From the NCBI GenBank assembly GCA_945952425.1, contig CAMFIX010000024.1, positions 1-13,982 of the forward strand: DNA of 13,982 nt. Reading direction: 5' to 3'. Shown here in pieces: positions 1 to 7,415 of this stretch. The notes beneath the pieces are model-generated. The model was not told the origin of the DNA. It saw only the letters and a list, made by a program, of their open reading frames with translations, and did no database searches. Each line of letters opens with the position of its first letter. The stretch's first letter is position 1. A program made the position numbers and the translations under genes. This DNA is from an uncultured Pseudorhodobacter sp. Lineage in GTDB: Bacteria; Pseudomonadota; Alphaproteobacteria; Rhodobacterales; Rhodobacteraceae.

Positions 1-1087
<1,087 letters not shown>

Positions 1088-1171
1088 GAAACTTCTCCCA
1101 AGTGGTTTTCCGCAAAATCCCGCGAATGCCCCGGAAAAGCAACGCCGTTCCCGCCGCTTTGCAGGGGTTTT

Positions 1172-1189
1172 CCCGACATGAGTGTCGGG
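1172..1189. repeat. Perfect 7-bp inverted repeat, 4-nt centre, in the frmA/I78 divergent gap
   Basis: The arms CCCGACA and TGTCGGG are separated by TGAG. The repeat lies between two divergent starts and just upstream of the putative -35 of the lipoprotein gene. There is no T-run on either side, so an operator is more likely than a terminator. A chance GC-rich hairpin is possible. Confidence 0.5.
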
Positions 1190-1202
1190 TTCGTCGCCCA
1201 AC

Positions 1203-1231
1203 TTGTCAGAAAACGAATTTTCGGCGAAAAT
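1203..1231 (+). promoter_or_regulatory. Putative sigma-70 type promoter for the I78 lipoprotein gene
   Basis: A TTGTCA hexamer at 1203-1208 (5 of 6 to TTGACA) is followed after exactly 17 bases by GAAAAT at 1226-1231 (4 of 6 to TATAAT). Transcription would start near 1238, giving a leader of only about 20 bases before the ATG at 1261. The -10 and part of the spacer lie within the 1214-1234 palindrome. Predicted by eye only. Confidence 0.45.
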
Positions 1232-1234
1232 TCG
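1214..1234. repeat. Perfect 21-bp palindrome overlapping the predicted -10 (candidate operator)
   Basis: Nine-base arms CGAATTTTC and GAAAATTCG flank the trinucleotide GGC with no mismatch. It is strikingly AT-rich for this genome. It covers the predicted -10 element and ends 26 bases before the ATG of the inhibitor lipoprotein, which is where a repressor would block RNA polymerase. The binding protein is unknown. Confidence 0.6.
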
Positions 1235-1260
1235 CTCTCCCCCACCGGATGGAGAGTGCC

Positions 1261-1521
1261 ATGCGCCGCCTGTTGCCCCTGACGCTGCTTTTGGCCGGCT
1301 GTTTCGGTCGGGATATCGTGGTCGAGCCCTCGGAGCCGGTCGATTGTGGGGCCGCCGCCCTGCAAAGCCTCGTCGGCCAGCCGCTGGCCATGCTGCCCGG
1401 CACCGCGACGCATGTCCGGGTGCTGCATCCCGGAGATGCCGCGACGATGGATTACTCGGAAAGCCGGCTGAACGTGACCGTGGACAAGGCCGACAAGATC
1501 ACCGCCCTGACCTGCGGATAA
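1261..1521 (+). CDS. I78-family peptidase inhibitor, small lipoprotein
   Basis: This 86-residue protein has a lipoprotein signal (MRRLLPLTLLLAGC, acylated Cys14 expected), so it should be anchored in the cell envelope. The mature part matches the I78 inhibitor pattern: Cys29-Gly with LQSLVGQP, then RVLHPGDAATMDY, then SRLNV and a C-terminal Cys85-Gly. In this family the two cysteines normally form a disulfide and the exposed loop blocks serine proteases. I chose ATG 1261 over an in-frame ATG at 1249 because GGAG sits about six bases upstream and the signal peptide then starts properly. It stands alone, divergent from the formaldehyde dehydrogenase gene and convergent with the cytochrome gene. 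The target protease is unknown. Family call is confident; inhibition is inferred from family. Confidence 0.85.
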   Translation: MRRLLPLTLLLAGCFGRDIVVEPSEPVDCGAAALQSLVGQPLAMLPGTATHVRVLHPGDAATMDYSESRLNVTVDKADKITALTCG

Positions 1522-1527
1522 GAAAAC

Positions 1528-1548
1528 GCCCCGAGCGAGGCTCGGGGC
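1528..1548. terminator. Bidirectional intrinsic terminator between I78 gene and cytochrome gene
   Basis: A perfect 9-bp stem, GCCCCGAGC with GCTCGGGGC, has a 3-base loop. The minus-strand reading is followed by GTTTTCTT and the plus-strand reading by a weaker CGCGCCTTT. It lies in the 44-bp gap between two convergent genes, so it probably serves both, and better for the minus-strand cytochrome transcript. Confidence 0.8.
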
Positions 1549-1565
1549 GCGCCTTTGATGGGGCT

Positions 1566-2000
1566 TTACGAGGCCTTGTAGGCGGTGTGGCAGGCCTTGC
1601 AGGTGCCGCCGATGGCGCCGAGGCCCGCGCCGATCGTGTCCTTGCTGGTGGTGTCGAGCGCGGCGGCCGCCTTGCCCAGGTCACCGGCCTTGGCGACGAA
1701 ATCGTCCCAGGCGGTCCAGATTTCCGGCTTGGAATGGCTGGCCGGGTCGGTGGCATTGTTCTTCCAGGCGGCGGCGATGCCGGCGGCGTCGTCGACCAAC
1801 TGCTTCTTGGCGGCTTCGGCCTTGGCGGCGTCGAAGGCCTCTTTCCCGCTGGCCATGTCGCCCAGCGTCTTCATCGCCCCGCCATTGGCTTCCATCAGCT
1901 CTTGGCGCGCCTTGACGTCAGGATCTTTGGCGCCCTCGGCAAAAGCGATGCCCCCGGCGAGAATCGCGCCCAGAACCATCAGTTTGGCTGCAATTTTCAT
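1566..2000 (-). CDS. Class II c-type cytochrome (cytochrome c' / c-556 / c-554 type)
   Basis: A periplasmic electron carrier of 144 residues with a Sec signal peptide (MKIAAKLMVLGAILAGGIAFA) and one haem site, CKACH at residues 134-138, near the C-terminus as in the four-helix cytochrome c' family. High-spin cytochromes c' have a non-ligating residue (Leu or Phe) at the sixth haem position. Here the aligned segment RQELMEANG puts Met36 at that position, as in the low-spin cytochrome c-556 of Rhodopseudomonas (KLMKDNG). I therefore expect His138/Met36 ligation and an electron-transfer rather than gas-binding role; this alignment was made by eye. The start has AGGGAG upstream. Rhodobacter species carry a comparable c-554 (CycF). 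It is a single-gene unit ending at a strong terminator. Confidence 0.9.
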   Translation of the reverse strand: MKIAAKLMVLGAILAGGIAFAEGAKDPDVKARQELMEANGGAMKTLGDMASGKEAFDAAKAEAAKKQLVDDAAGIAAAWKNNATDPASHSKPEIWTAWDDFVAKAGDLGKAAAALDTTSKDTIGAGLGAIGGTCKACHTAYKAS

Positions 2001-2030
2001 TGTCTTGCTCCCTTCAGGAATGATTGTTCG

Positions 2031-2036
2031 ACTATA
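2031..2036 (-). promoter_or_regulatory. Possible -10 element of the cytochrome gene
   Basis: The minus strand reads TATAGT about 30 bases before the ATG, 5 of 6 to the consensus. No good -35 is visible at 17-18 bases (TATCAG or GTATCA), so activation by a regulator is possible. Confidence 0.35.
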
Positions 2037-2101
2037 GGACGGCCCTTGTGACGCTGATACGGACTTTGGTCTGAAAGCCGGTCCATCACGGAGTTGTCAT
2101 C

Positions 2102-2126
2102 GCGGGCGCGGTCAAACCGCCCCCGC
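2102..2126 (-). terminator. GC-rich hairpin spanning the stop codon of glycerate 2-kinase
   Basis: On the minus strand GCGGGGGCGG and CCGCGCCCGC pair with one mismatch around the loop TTTGA, and that loop contains the TGA stop codon. There is no T-run after it, so it may act as a mRNA 3'-end stabiliser or weak terminator rather than a classic intrinsic terminator. Confidence 0.4.
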
Positions 2127-3329
2127 AATCAGCACGGCACGGAAATCGTTCACATTGGTCAGGGTCGGGCCGGTCACCACCTGGTCGCCCAGCGCGGCAA
2201 AGAAAGTATGGGCGTCGTTGCGGTCCAGGAAATCCTGTGCAGCCAGGCCCTTGGCCCTTGCCCGGGCCAATGTGTCGGGCCCGATCACGGCGCCCGCGAC
2301 CTCGGCCGCGCCATCCACGCCATCGGTGTCGCAGGCCAGGGCATGGACCGCGGCCCCCTGCAGGGCCAGGGCCAGCGCCAGGGCGAACTCGGCATTCGGC
2401 CCGCCGATCCCGTTGCCGCGCCGGGTGACCGTCAGCTCTCCGCCCGACAAAAGCAGCCGCGGGCCGGGGGTTTTGCGAATCATTTCGGCCATGGCGCGGG
2501 CGACCTCGCGCGCCTCGCCCTCCAGCGCGTCGCCAAGCACGGTGACCGGCACGCCCTGCGCCTCGGCCAGGGCGCGCGCGGCGGCCAGCGATTGCGACGG
2601 GGCGGCGTAAAGCCGGTTCGTCACGCGCGCCAGCCGGGGATCGCCCGGCGGCACCACGCCAGAGCGGGCGAGCGCCGCGGGCACCGGGATGCCCCAGCGC
2701 CGCAGGATCGCCTCGGCATCGGCGGCGGTCGTCGCATCGCCCACCGTCGGGCCAGAGCCGATCAGCCGCATCTCGTCGCCCGGCACGTCCGAGATCATCA
2801 GGGCCAGCATCTGCGCCGGGCAGGCGGCGGCCAGCTGCCCGCCCTTCACGCGGGACAGGTGCTTGCGGACGACATTCATCTCGCCGATGGGCGCGCCAGA
2901 GGCCAGAAGTGCCGCATTCACCGCCTGTTTCTCGGCCAGGGTCATCCCCAAGGCCGGGGCGCAGAGCAAGGCCGAGGCGCCGCCCGAGATCAGCGCCAGG
3001 ACGAAATCGTCAGGCGAAAGCCCCGCGACCAGCTCCAGCATCCGGCCCGTCGCTGCGACCCCGGCCGCATCGGGCACCGGATGGGCGGCTTGCACGATCT
3101 CGACATGACAGGGGCGTTGATAGCCGTAGCGCGTGATGACAAGCCCCTCGCAGGGGCCCCAGGCGGCCTCGACCGCCTCGGCCATCCGGGCGGAGGCCTT
3201 GCCCGCGCCGATCACGACCACGCGGCCCGGCGGGCGCGGTGGCAGATGGGCGGCCAGGGAGGCCATCGGGTCGGCCACCTCGACCGCGCGGGCGAACAGC
3301 GCCCGCAGAAACGCCTGCGCGTTCAGCAC
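2112..3329 (-). CDS. Glycerate 2-kinase (GckA/TtuD, MOFRL family)
   Basis: Phosphorylates D-glycerate to 2-phosphoglycerate with ATP, feeding glycerate from glyoxylate, tartrate, hydroxypyruvate or serine-cycle routes into glycolysis. The 405 residues show the family's landmarks: GAGKAS at 41-46 (conserved Lys44), ISGGASALL near 114-122, NVVRKHLSRVKGG at 152-164, ISDVPGD near 179-185, SGPTVGD at 192-198, LLSGGE, GIGGPN and the MOFRL domain ending TGPTLTNVNDFRAVLI. Older annotations call the family hydroxypyruvate reductase, which is misleading. The start is GTG at 3329, overlapping the Dabb stop by seven bases (GTGCTGA). I see no ribosome site, so translation is probably coupled to the upstream gene. 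It is the last gene of the GMC-Dabb-kinase operon, which suggests that the oxidoreductase pathway yields glycerate; that is inference. Confidence 0.93.
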   Translation of the reverse strand: MLNAQAFLRALFARAVEVADPMASLAAHLPPRPPGRVVVIGAGKASARMAEAVEAAWGPCEGLVITRYGYQRPCHVEIVQAAHPVPDAAGVAATGRMLELVAGLSPDDFVLALISGGASALLCAPALGMTLAEKQAVNAALLASGAPIGEMNVVRKHLSRVKGGQLAAACPAQMLALMISDVPGDEMRLIGSGPTVGDATTAADAEAILRRWGIPVPAALARSGVVPPGDPRLARVTNRLYAAPSQSLAAARALAEAQGVPVTVLGDALEGEAREVARAMAEMIRKTPGPRLLLSGGELTVTRRGNGIGGPNAEFALALALALQGAAVHALACDTDGVDGAAEVAGAVIGPDTLARARAKGLAAQDFLDRNDAHTFFAALGDQVVTGPTLTNVNDFRAVLIAGAV

Positions 3330-3625
3330 GGCAGGTCAAAGACCAGGATGCCGTCGATCCCGCCCTCGGCATGGGCGACAAGCTGCCCGCCAAAGGCCTT
3401 GTGCTCGGCGTCTTCGGCATAGGTCGCCAGGGCCGCCCAATCGGCGAAGTCGATGGTGAAACCGTGCAGAAACCCGCGCTCGATCTTCTCGGGGCTTTCG
3501 GACCGGCCCGCGTGATAGGCGAACCCCAGCCGGTCGGCCAGCGGCCCCAGGGCCCCGAAAATCCCCGCGATTTTCCCCTCGCTGACATCGGGGCGGAAGC
3601 GGATCAGGACGATGTGGCGGATCAT
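3323..3625 (-). CDS. Dabb-family (stress-responsive A/B barrel) protein
   Basis: This 100-residue protein has the dimeric alpha-beta barrel pattern: MIRHIVLIRFRPDVSE at the start, a central HGFTIDF strand, and ATYAEDAEHKAFGG before the closing ILVFDL strand. Dabb proteins are small cytoplasmic ferredoxin-fold dimers. A few relatives have cyclase or other enzymatic roles, but most have no known reaction. Its ATG overlaps the GMC oxidoreductase stop by one base (TGATG), and its own end overlaps the kinase start, so all three are translated from one message. The fixed position between an oxidoreductase and a glycerate kinase suggests that it handles or isomerises an intermediate, but I cannot name one. 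Confidence 0.88.
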   Translation of the reverse strand: MIRHIVLIRFRPDVSEGKIAGIFGALGPLADRLGFAYHAGRSESPEKIERGFLHGFTIDFADWAALATYAEDAEHKAFGGQLVAHAEGGIDGILVFDLPC

Positions 3626-5070
3626 CAGAGGGCTCCGATATGGGCGGCAGCGCGCAGGGCAAGCGCCGCGATGGTCAGCGAGGGATTCACGGCGGCAGAG
3701 GTCGGCAGGACAGAGGCGTCGACGACATAGAGGTTTTCCAGATCATGCGCCTTCAAGTCCGGCGTGACAACCGAAGTCGCCGGGTTCTCGCCCATCCGCA
3801 ACGTGCCGCATTGATGCGAGGGGAGCTTCTTCTCGTAGGTTTTGGACAGAACCAGCGGCCAGCCCGCCTTGCGGAGCGCGGTCTTCAGCCGCTCGGTCAG
3901 GATCTGGTGGGCGCGGAAGTTCGACCGCCGCCACTGCAGCACGATCCGCCCGTTCTGCCACAGCACCCGGCTGTCGGGCTGGGGCAGGTCTTCGGACATG
4001 GTCATCATATGCATCGTGTGATCGGCGAAATGGCCCGCGAACCAGCGCGGCAGCCCCGCCTCGGCCGCCATGATCGGCCCGGTGATCCGGCCCAGCATCT
4101 GCACATTGCCCAAGGGCATATCCCCCGGCCCGCCACGCAGATACCAGTCGTTGAAGCCGATGGTCTTCTCGTAGACGGTCGTATTCCGGCGGAACGGGCT
4201 ATAGGCGATCACGGCCGAGATATTGTGGTTCATGAAGTTCCGACCCACCTGGTCGGAGGAATTGGCAAGCCCGCTTTCCAACAGCAGCACCGTCGATTGC
4301 ACCGCCCCGGCGCAGAGGCAGACCACCGGCGCCCGCAGGATTTCCCCGCCGACCTGCACCCCGGTCACCCGGCCGTTTTCGGCCAAAAGCCGCGTCACCC
4401 GCGCCCCGGTGCGCAGCCGCACATTGGGATGGGCCAGCGCCTGGTTCAGCACCGTCTCGGCATCCTTCTTCGCCCCGGTCGTGTCGGGGAAAGCGTCCCA
4501 GGTCGTCGGCGCGCGCTTCAGCCAGGCGTCGATGTCCACGGCCAGGGGCGTCGGCCCCACGCGCAGCCCCTGCGCCCGCAGCCGACGGGCAAGATCGGCG
4601 ACCGAGGGCTCATCCGGCACCGGCGGATAGGGATAGGGCGTCGAATGCGGCGGCTCGGTCGGGTCGTGGCCCAAGGCACCGCGCACCTGGTACAAAGCCT
4701 CGGCGCGGCCATACCACGGCTCCAGCTCTTCATAGCCGAAGGGCCAGCCTGGGGTCGTGCCCTCCAGATGCTTCAGCGGGTGAAAATCCTCGGCCCGGTA
4801 GCGCAAAGTCACCGCGCCGTAGAATTTCGTATTGCCCCCGACGAGGTAGTAATTCCCCGGGTGGAACTCGTTGCCCTCCTGGTCCAGCCAGCGTTCGTCC
4901 GGCTTGAAATGGCTGCGGCCGAAGATCGCCTCGGCATCCCGCGCCTCGGGACTGTCGGGCAGCCTATCGCCGCGTTCGAGAATCAGCACGCTTTTGCCCG
5001 AGGCCGCCAGCCCATAGGCCAGGCTCGCGCCCCCCATGCCAGAGCCGATGATGATGATGTCCGCGTCCAT
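3625..5070 (-). CDS. GMC family FAD-dependent oxidoreductase
   Basis: A glucose-methanol-choline type flavoprotein of 481 residues that would oxidise an alcohol group, probably on a sugar, polyol or sterol-like substrate. The N-terminal Rossmann motif is IIIIGSGMGG (GxGxxG at 9-14) with an acidic ribose-binding residue in LILERGD. YLVGGNTKFYGAV follows in the flavin region. The C-terminal GMC domain has SHQCGTLRMG, DASVLPTS and NPSLTI, giving the catalytic pair His419 and Asn462. There is no signal peptide, so it is cytoplasmic and probably a dehydrogenase; the acceptor is not evident. The start at 5070 was preferred over a 61-residue longer frame because it gives the exact Rossmann beginning and has a GGGGGG ribosome site. 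It is the first gene of an operon with Dabb and glycerate kinase and is divergent from the MFS exporter. Confidence 0.92.
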   Translation of the reverse strand: MDADIIIIGSGMGGASLAYGLAASGKSVLILERGDRLPDSPEARDAEAIFGRSHFKPDERWLDQEGNEFHPGNYYLVGGNTKFYGAVTLRYRAEDFHPLKHLEGTTPGWPFGYEELEPWYGRAEALYQVRGALGHDPTEPPHSTPYPYPPVPDEPSVADLARRLRAQGLRVGPTPLAVDIDAWLKRAPTTWDAFPDTTGAKKDAETVLNQALAHPNVRLRTGARVTRLLAENGRVTGVQVGGEILRAPVVCLCAGAVQSTVLLLESGLANSSDQVGRNFMNHNISAVIAYSPFRRNTTVYEKTIGFNDWYLRGGPGDMPLGNVQMLGRITGPIMAAEAGLPRWFAGHFADHTMHMMTMSEDLPQPDSRVLWQNGRIVLQWRRSNFRAHQILTERLKTALRKAGWPLVLSKTYEKKLPSHQCGTLRMGENPATSVVTPDLKAHDLENLYVVDASVLPTSAAVNPSLTIAALALRAAAHIGAL

Positions 5071-5083
5071 GGTCCCCCCTTTT

Positions 5084-5108
5084 GCGAAGGCTAGCCCAAG
5101 CCTTTCGC
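5084..5108. repeat. Bulged inverted repeat in the GMC/MFS divergent gap
   Basis: GCGAAGGCT and AGCCTTTCGC are complementary apart from one extra base, with a six-base centre. It lies 14 bases before the GMC oxidoreductase start, where it could be an operator or a 5'-leader hairpin just upstream of the GGGGGG ribosome site. Confidence 0.35.
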
Positions 5109-5173
5109 CTTGTCTCATCTTTGTGAGCCTGCAAACCCTTGCGGCTGGCGCCCAAAGGCGGAAAGTGCAAAGC

Positions 5174-6577
5174 ATGACAATCGCGCTGAACCCCTCCTCG
5201 ATGCGGAGGGTCGTGCCGCTGATCGTGGCGGTCGCCCTCCTGATGGAAAACATCGACAGCTCGGTCCTTTCGACCTCGCTTCCGGCGATGGCCCTGGACC
5301 TGTCTACCGATCCGATCCACCTGAAACTGGTGCTGACGAGCTACCTGCTGGCCTTGGCCGTCTTCATCCCGGCCTCGGGCTGGGCGGCGGATCGGTTCGG
5401 CGCGCGGCATGTGTTCCGCATGGCGATTGCGGTCTTCACCCTGGGCTCGGTCGCCTGCGGCCTGTCGAATTCGCTGTGGGAGCTGGTGATCGCCCGCACC
5501 CTGCAGGGGATCGGGGGGTCGATGATGGTGCCGGTCGGGCGGCTGATCGTGCTGCGTTCGGTGCCCAAGGCCGGGCTGGTCGGCGCCATGGCCTGGCTGA
5601 CGGTGCCCGCGCTGATGGGGCCGGTGGTCGGGCCCTTGCTGGGCGGCTGGATCACCACCTACTGGACCTGGCGCTGGATCTTCTGGATCAACATTCCCCT
5701 GTCGGTCGTGGGGCTGGTGCTGGCGACGCTGTTGATCCCCGACATCCGCGAAGAGGCCAGGGCGCGCTTCGACTGGACCGGATTTCTGATGGCCGGGCCG
5801 GGGCTGGCGGCGTTTCTGACCGGGGCGACCCTGGCGGGCCTCAGCCTCGCGCCGCCGCTGTTGGTGGCGGGGCTGCTGGTGGGCGGGATGGGGCTTTTGG
5901 CGGCCTTCATCGTCCATGCGCGGCGTGTGGCCGAGCCCTTGCTGGACCTCAACCTCTTGCGGCTGCCGACCTTCCGCATCTCGGTCACCGCGGGGACACT
6001 GTTCCGGGTGGGGGTCGGTGCCTTGCCCTTCCTGCTGCCGCTGATGTTCCAGATCGGCTTCGGCCTGTCGGCCTTCGCTTCCGGCGCGCTGACCTTCGTC
6101 AGCGGCTTTGGCGCCATGGCGATGAAATTCGCGGCCCAGCCGCTCTTGCGGCGCTTCGGCTTCCGCGGGGTTCTGATCGGCAATGCAGTGGTGGCGGCGG
6201 CTTTGGGAGGCGTTCCGGCCTTCTTCACGCCCCTGACCCCCGCGCTGGTCATCCTGGCGCTTCTGTTGATGGGCGGCCTCTCGCGCAGCCTGCAATTCAC
6301 CGCGCTGAACGCCATCGCCTATGCCGATGTCCCGAAGGAAAGGCTCTCTTCGGCGACCTCCTTCAGCTCGGTCCTGCAGCAGCTTTCGGGGTCGTTGGGG
6401 ATCACGGTGGCGGCCATGTCGCTGGAGCTGGCCGGCGCGTTGCGCGGCACGGCGGCGACCGACCTCGGCAACTTTCCCTACGTCTTCGCGGTCATCACGG
6501 TTCTGGCGGTCTCTTCGGCGCTGCTCTTCCTGACGCTGGACCGCAGCGCGGGCGAGGCGCTGGTGGACCGGCGTTGA
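5174..6577 (+). CDS. MFS transporter, DHA2 (EmrB/QacA-like) drug:H+ antiporter type
   Basis: An inner-membrane transporter of 467 residues rich in hydrophobic spans, consistent with about 14 helices. Family motifs are in order: ENIDSSVLSTSLPAM in helix 1, motif A GWAADRFGARHV near 69-80, motif B ARTLQGIGGSMMVP near 107-120, and motif C LMGPVVGPLLGGWI near 147-160, the signature of proton-driven exporters. A final helix ends near LFLTLDRSAG. I chose ATG 5174, with GGCGGAAAG upstream, because the longer frame starting at 5036 overlaps the divergent GMC gene. It shares a 103-bp divergent region with the GMC operon. A 45-bp gap, with a possible short hairpin, separates it from the 257-residue protein gene downstream. 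Substrate is not predictable. Confidence 0.92.
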   Translation: MTIALNPSSMRRVVPLIVAVALLMENIDSSVLSTSLPAMALDLSTDPIHLKLVLTSYLLALAVFIPASGWAADRFGARHVFRMAIAVFTLGSVACGLSNSLWELVIARTLQGIGGSMMVPVGRLIVLRSVPKAGLVGAMAWLTVPALMGPVVGPLLGGWITTYWTWRWIFWINIPLSVVGLVLATLLIPDIREEARARFDWTGFLMAGPGLAAFLTGATLAGLSLAPPLLVAGLLVGGMGLLAAFIVHARRVAEPLLDLNLLRLPTFRISVTAGTLFRVGVGALPFLLPLMFQIGFGLSAFASGALTFVSGFGAMAMKFAAQPLLRRFGFRGVLIGNAVVAAALGGVPAFFTPLTPALVILALLLMGGLSRSLQFTALNAIAYADVPKERLSSATSFSSVLQQLSGSLGITVAAMSLELAGALRGTAATDLGNFPYVFAVITVLAVSSALLFLTLDRSAGEALVDRR

Positions 6578-6584
6578 CAAGCCG

Positions 6585-6602
6585 CGCCCGGGGGCGTTCT
6601 TT
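6585..6602 (+). terminator. Possible weak hairpin-plus-T element after the MFS gene
   Basis: CGCCC and GGGCG arms with a two-base centre are followed by TTCTTT, eight bases after the MFS stop. The stem is short and the loop too tight, so it may only partly terminate. Confidence 0.25.
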
Positions 6603-6622
6603 GGCGGCAAAGGAGATTTCGG

Positions 6623-7396
6623 ATGGAAATTACCGTCGCCTTCGACCGCCCCGAAGAGGGTCCGCGCTCTGGCCCCGTGACGGTCGGCTGGTTCCTGACC
6701 TCGGACAAGGGGGCGGTGCTGTATGATCCGCCCGAACGGCTGATCTTCCGCCAGACCAACAAGGCCCATGCCAAATCCGCCAGCCGCTGCCCGGCGGTGA
6801 TCCAGATGGAAAGCCGGTATTTCGTGGTGAAGTGCCCCTTCGACTTGGCAATAGGCTTTGGCCGGGACGACAAGGGCAGGCCGCATCTGATCAACCGCCA
6901 GGGCGCGGCCTCGCCCGTGCGGGGCAACAAGCTGAACGAATTGCTGACCCTGGTGGCCGAGGCCGAGTGGCGCTATCCCGACCGGCCGACCGTGCAGCTG
7001 TCGCTGCCCTACTGCTTCATCGCCGACGAGCTGGTTTATATCTCCCAGATCGGCACTTTCGCGCATTACCGCAAAGACCCCCTGCCCGGCACGATCTTCG
7101 GCGGGCGCTTCCCGCTGAACGCCTGGCCGAGGCCGCTGATGTGGGCCTTCGAATGGCACGAGCCGGAGAAAGACATCGTCCTGCGCCGCGGCGAGCCGCT
7201 GTTTTACTGCCAGTTCGAGGCGGAAGGTCCGGATCGCCCCGTCTCGGTCGTCGAGGCCGAACGGACGCCGGAATTGCAGAAATACATGGAGCAGATCGGC
7301 GGCGTGGTAAACTATGTGAACCAGACTTTCGGGCTGTTCAAAGCGGCGGAGGCGCTGCGCCCGGCGAAGCTTTTGACGCCGAAAGCCCGGGAGTAA
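6623..7396 (+). CDS. Hypothetical protein, 257 aa, family not recognised
   Basis: I do not recognise this protein. It is certainly coding: an excellent AAAGGAG site lies seven bases before the ATG, G/C third-position bias is strong, and the frame runs cleanly to a stop ten bases from the convergent phosphatase gene. It has no signal peptide or membrane span and is probably cytoplasmic. Notable parts are WFLTSDKGAVLYDPPE near 23-38, RCPAVIQMESRYFVVKCPFDL at 55-75, SLPYCFIADE at 127-136, the aromatic- and glycine-rich block from PGTIFGG to LMWAFEWHEP (155-181), and EPLFYCQFE near 191-199, a mostly beta-strand pattern. Four cysteines (56, 71, 131, 196) and several tryptophans could mark a binding site. 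It follows the MFS exporter by 45 bp on the same strand, so a shared role is possible but unproven. Confidence 0.85.
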   Translation: MEITVAFDRPEEGPRSGPVTVGWFLTSDKGAVLYDPPERLIFRQTNKAHAKSASRCPAVIQMESRYFVVKCPFDLAIGFGRDDKGRPHLINRQGAASPVRGNKLNELLTLVAEAEWRYPDRPTVQLSLPYCFIADELVYISQIGTFAHYRKDPLPGTIFGGRFPLNAWPRPLMWAFEWHEPEKDIVLRRGEPLFYCQFEAEGPDRPVSVVEAERTPELQKYMEQIGGVVNYVNQTFGLFKAAEALRPAKLLTPKARE

Positions 7397-7397
7397 C

Positions 7398-7415
7398 GGC
7401 GGGGTTCACCCCGCC
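7398..7415. terminator. Hairpin at the convergence of the 257-aa gene and the phosphatase gene
   Basis: GGCGGGG and CCCCGCC pair perfectly around TTCA. The loop carries the TGA stop of the minus-strand phosphatase gene, and the stem begins one base after the plus-strand TAA. No T-run follows on either strand. It is a likely 3'-end barrier for both transcripts. Confidence 0.5.

Noticed and set aside
2094..3422. A 442-residue plus-strand open frame
   Set aside because: It is a mirror of glycerate 2-kinase, with histidine/arginine-rich repeats typical of antisense frames in GC-rich DNA.
5071..5253. N-terminal extension of the GMC oxidoreductase by 61 residues
   Set aside because: The extension would run into the divergent MFS gene and has no signal peptide or domain; the Rossmann motif begins exactly at the ATG at 5070 with a ribosome site.
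4964..7159. A 731-residue minus-strand open frame
   Set aside because: It lies antisense to the MFS and 257-residue genes, has arginine/glutamine/histidine-rich low-complexity content with no family pattern, and is an effect of GC-rich codon bias in the true genes.
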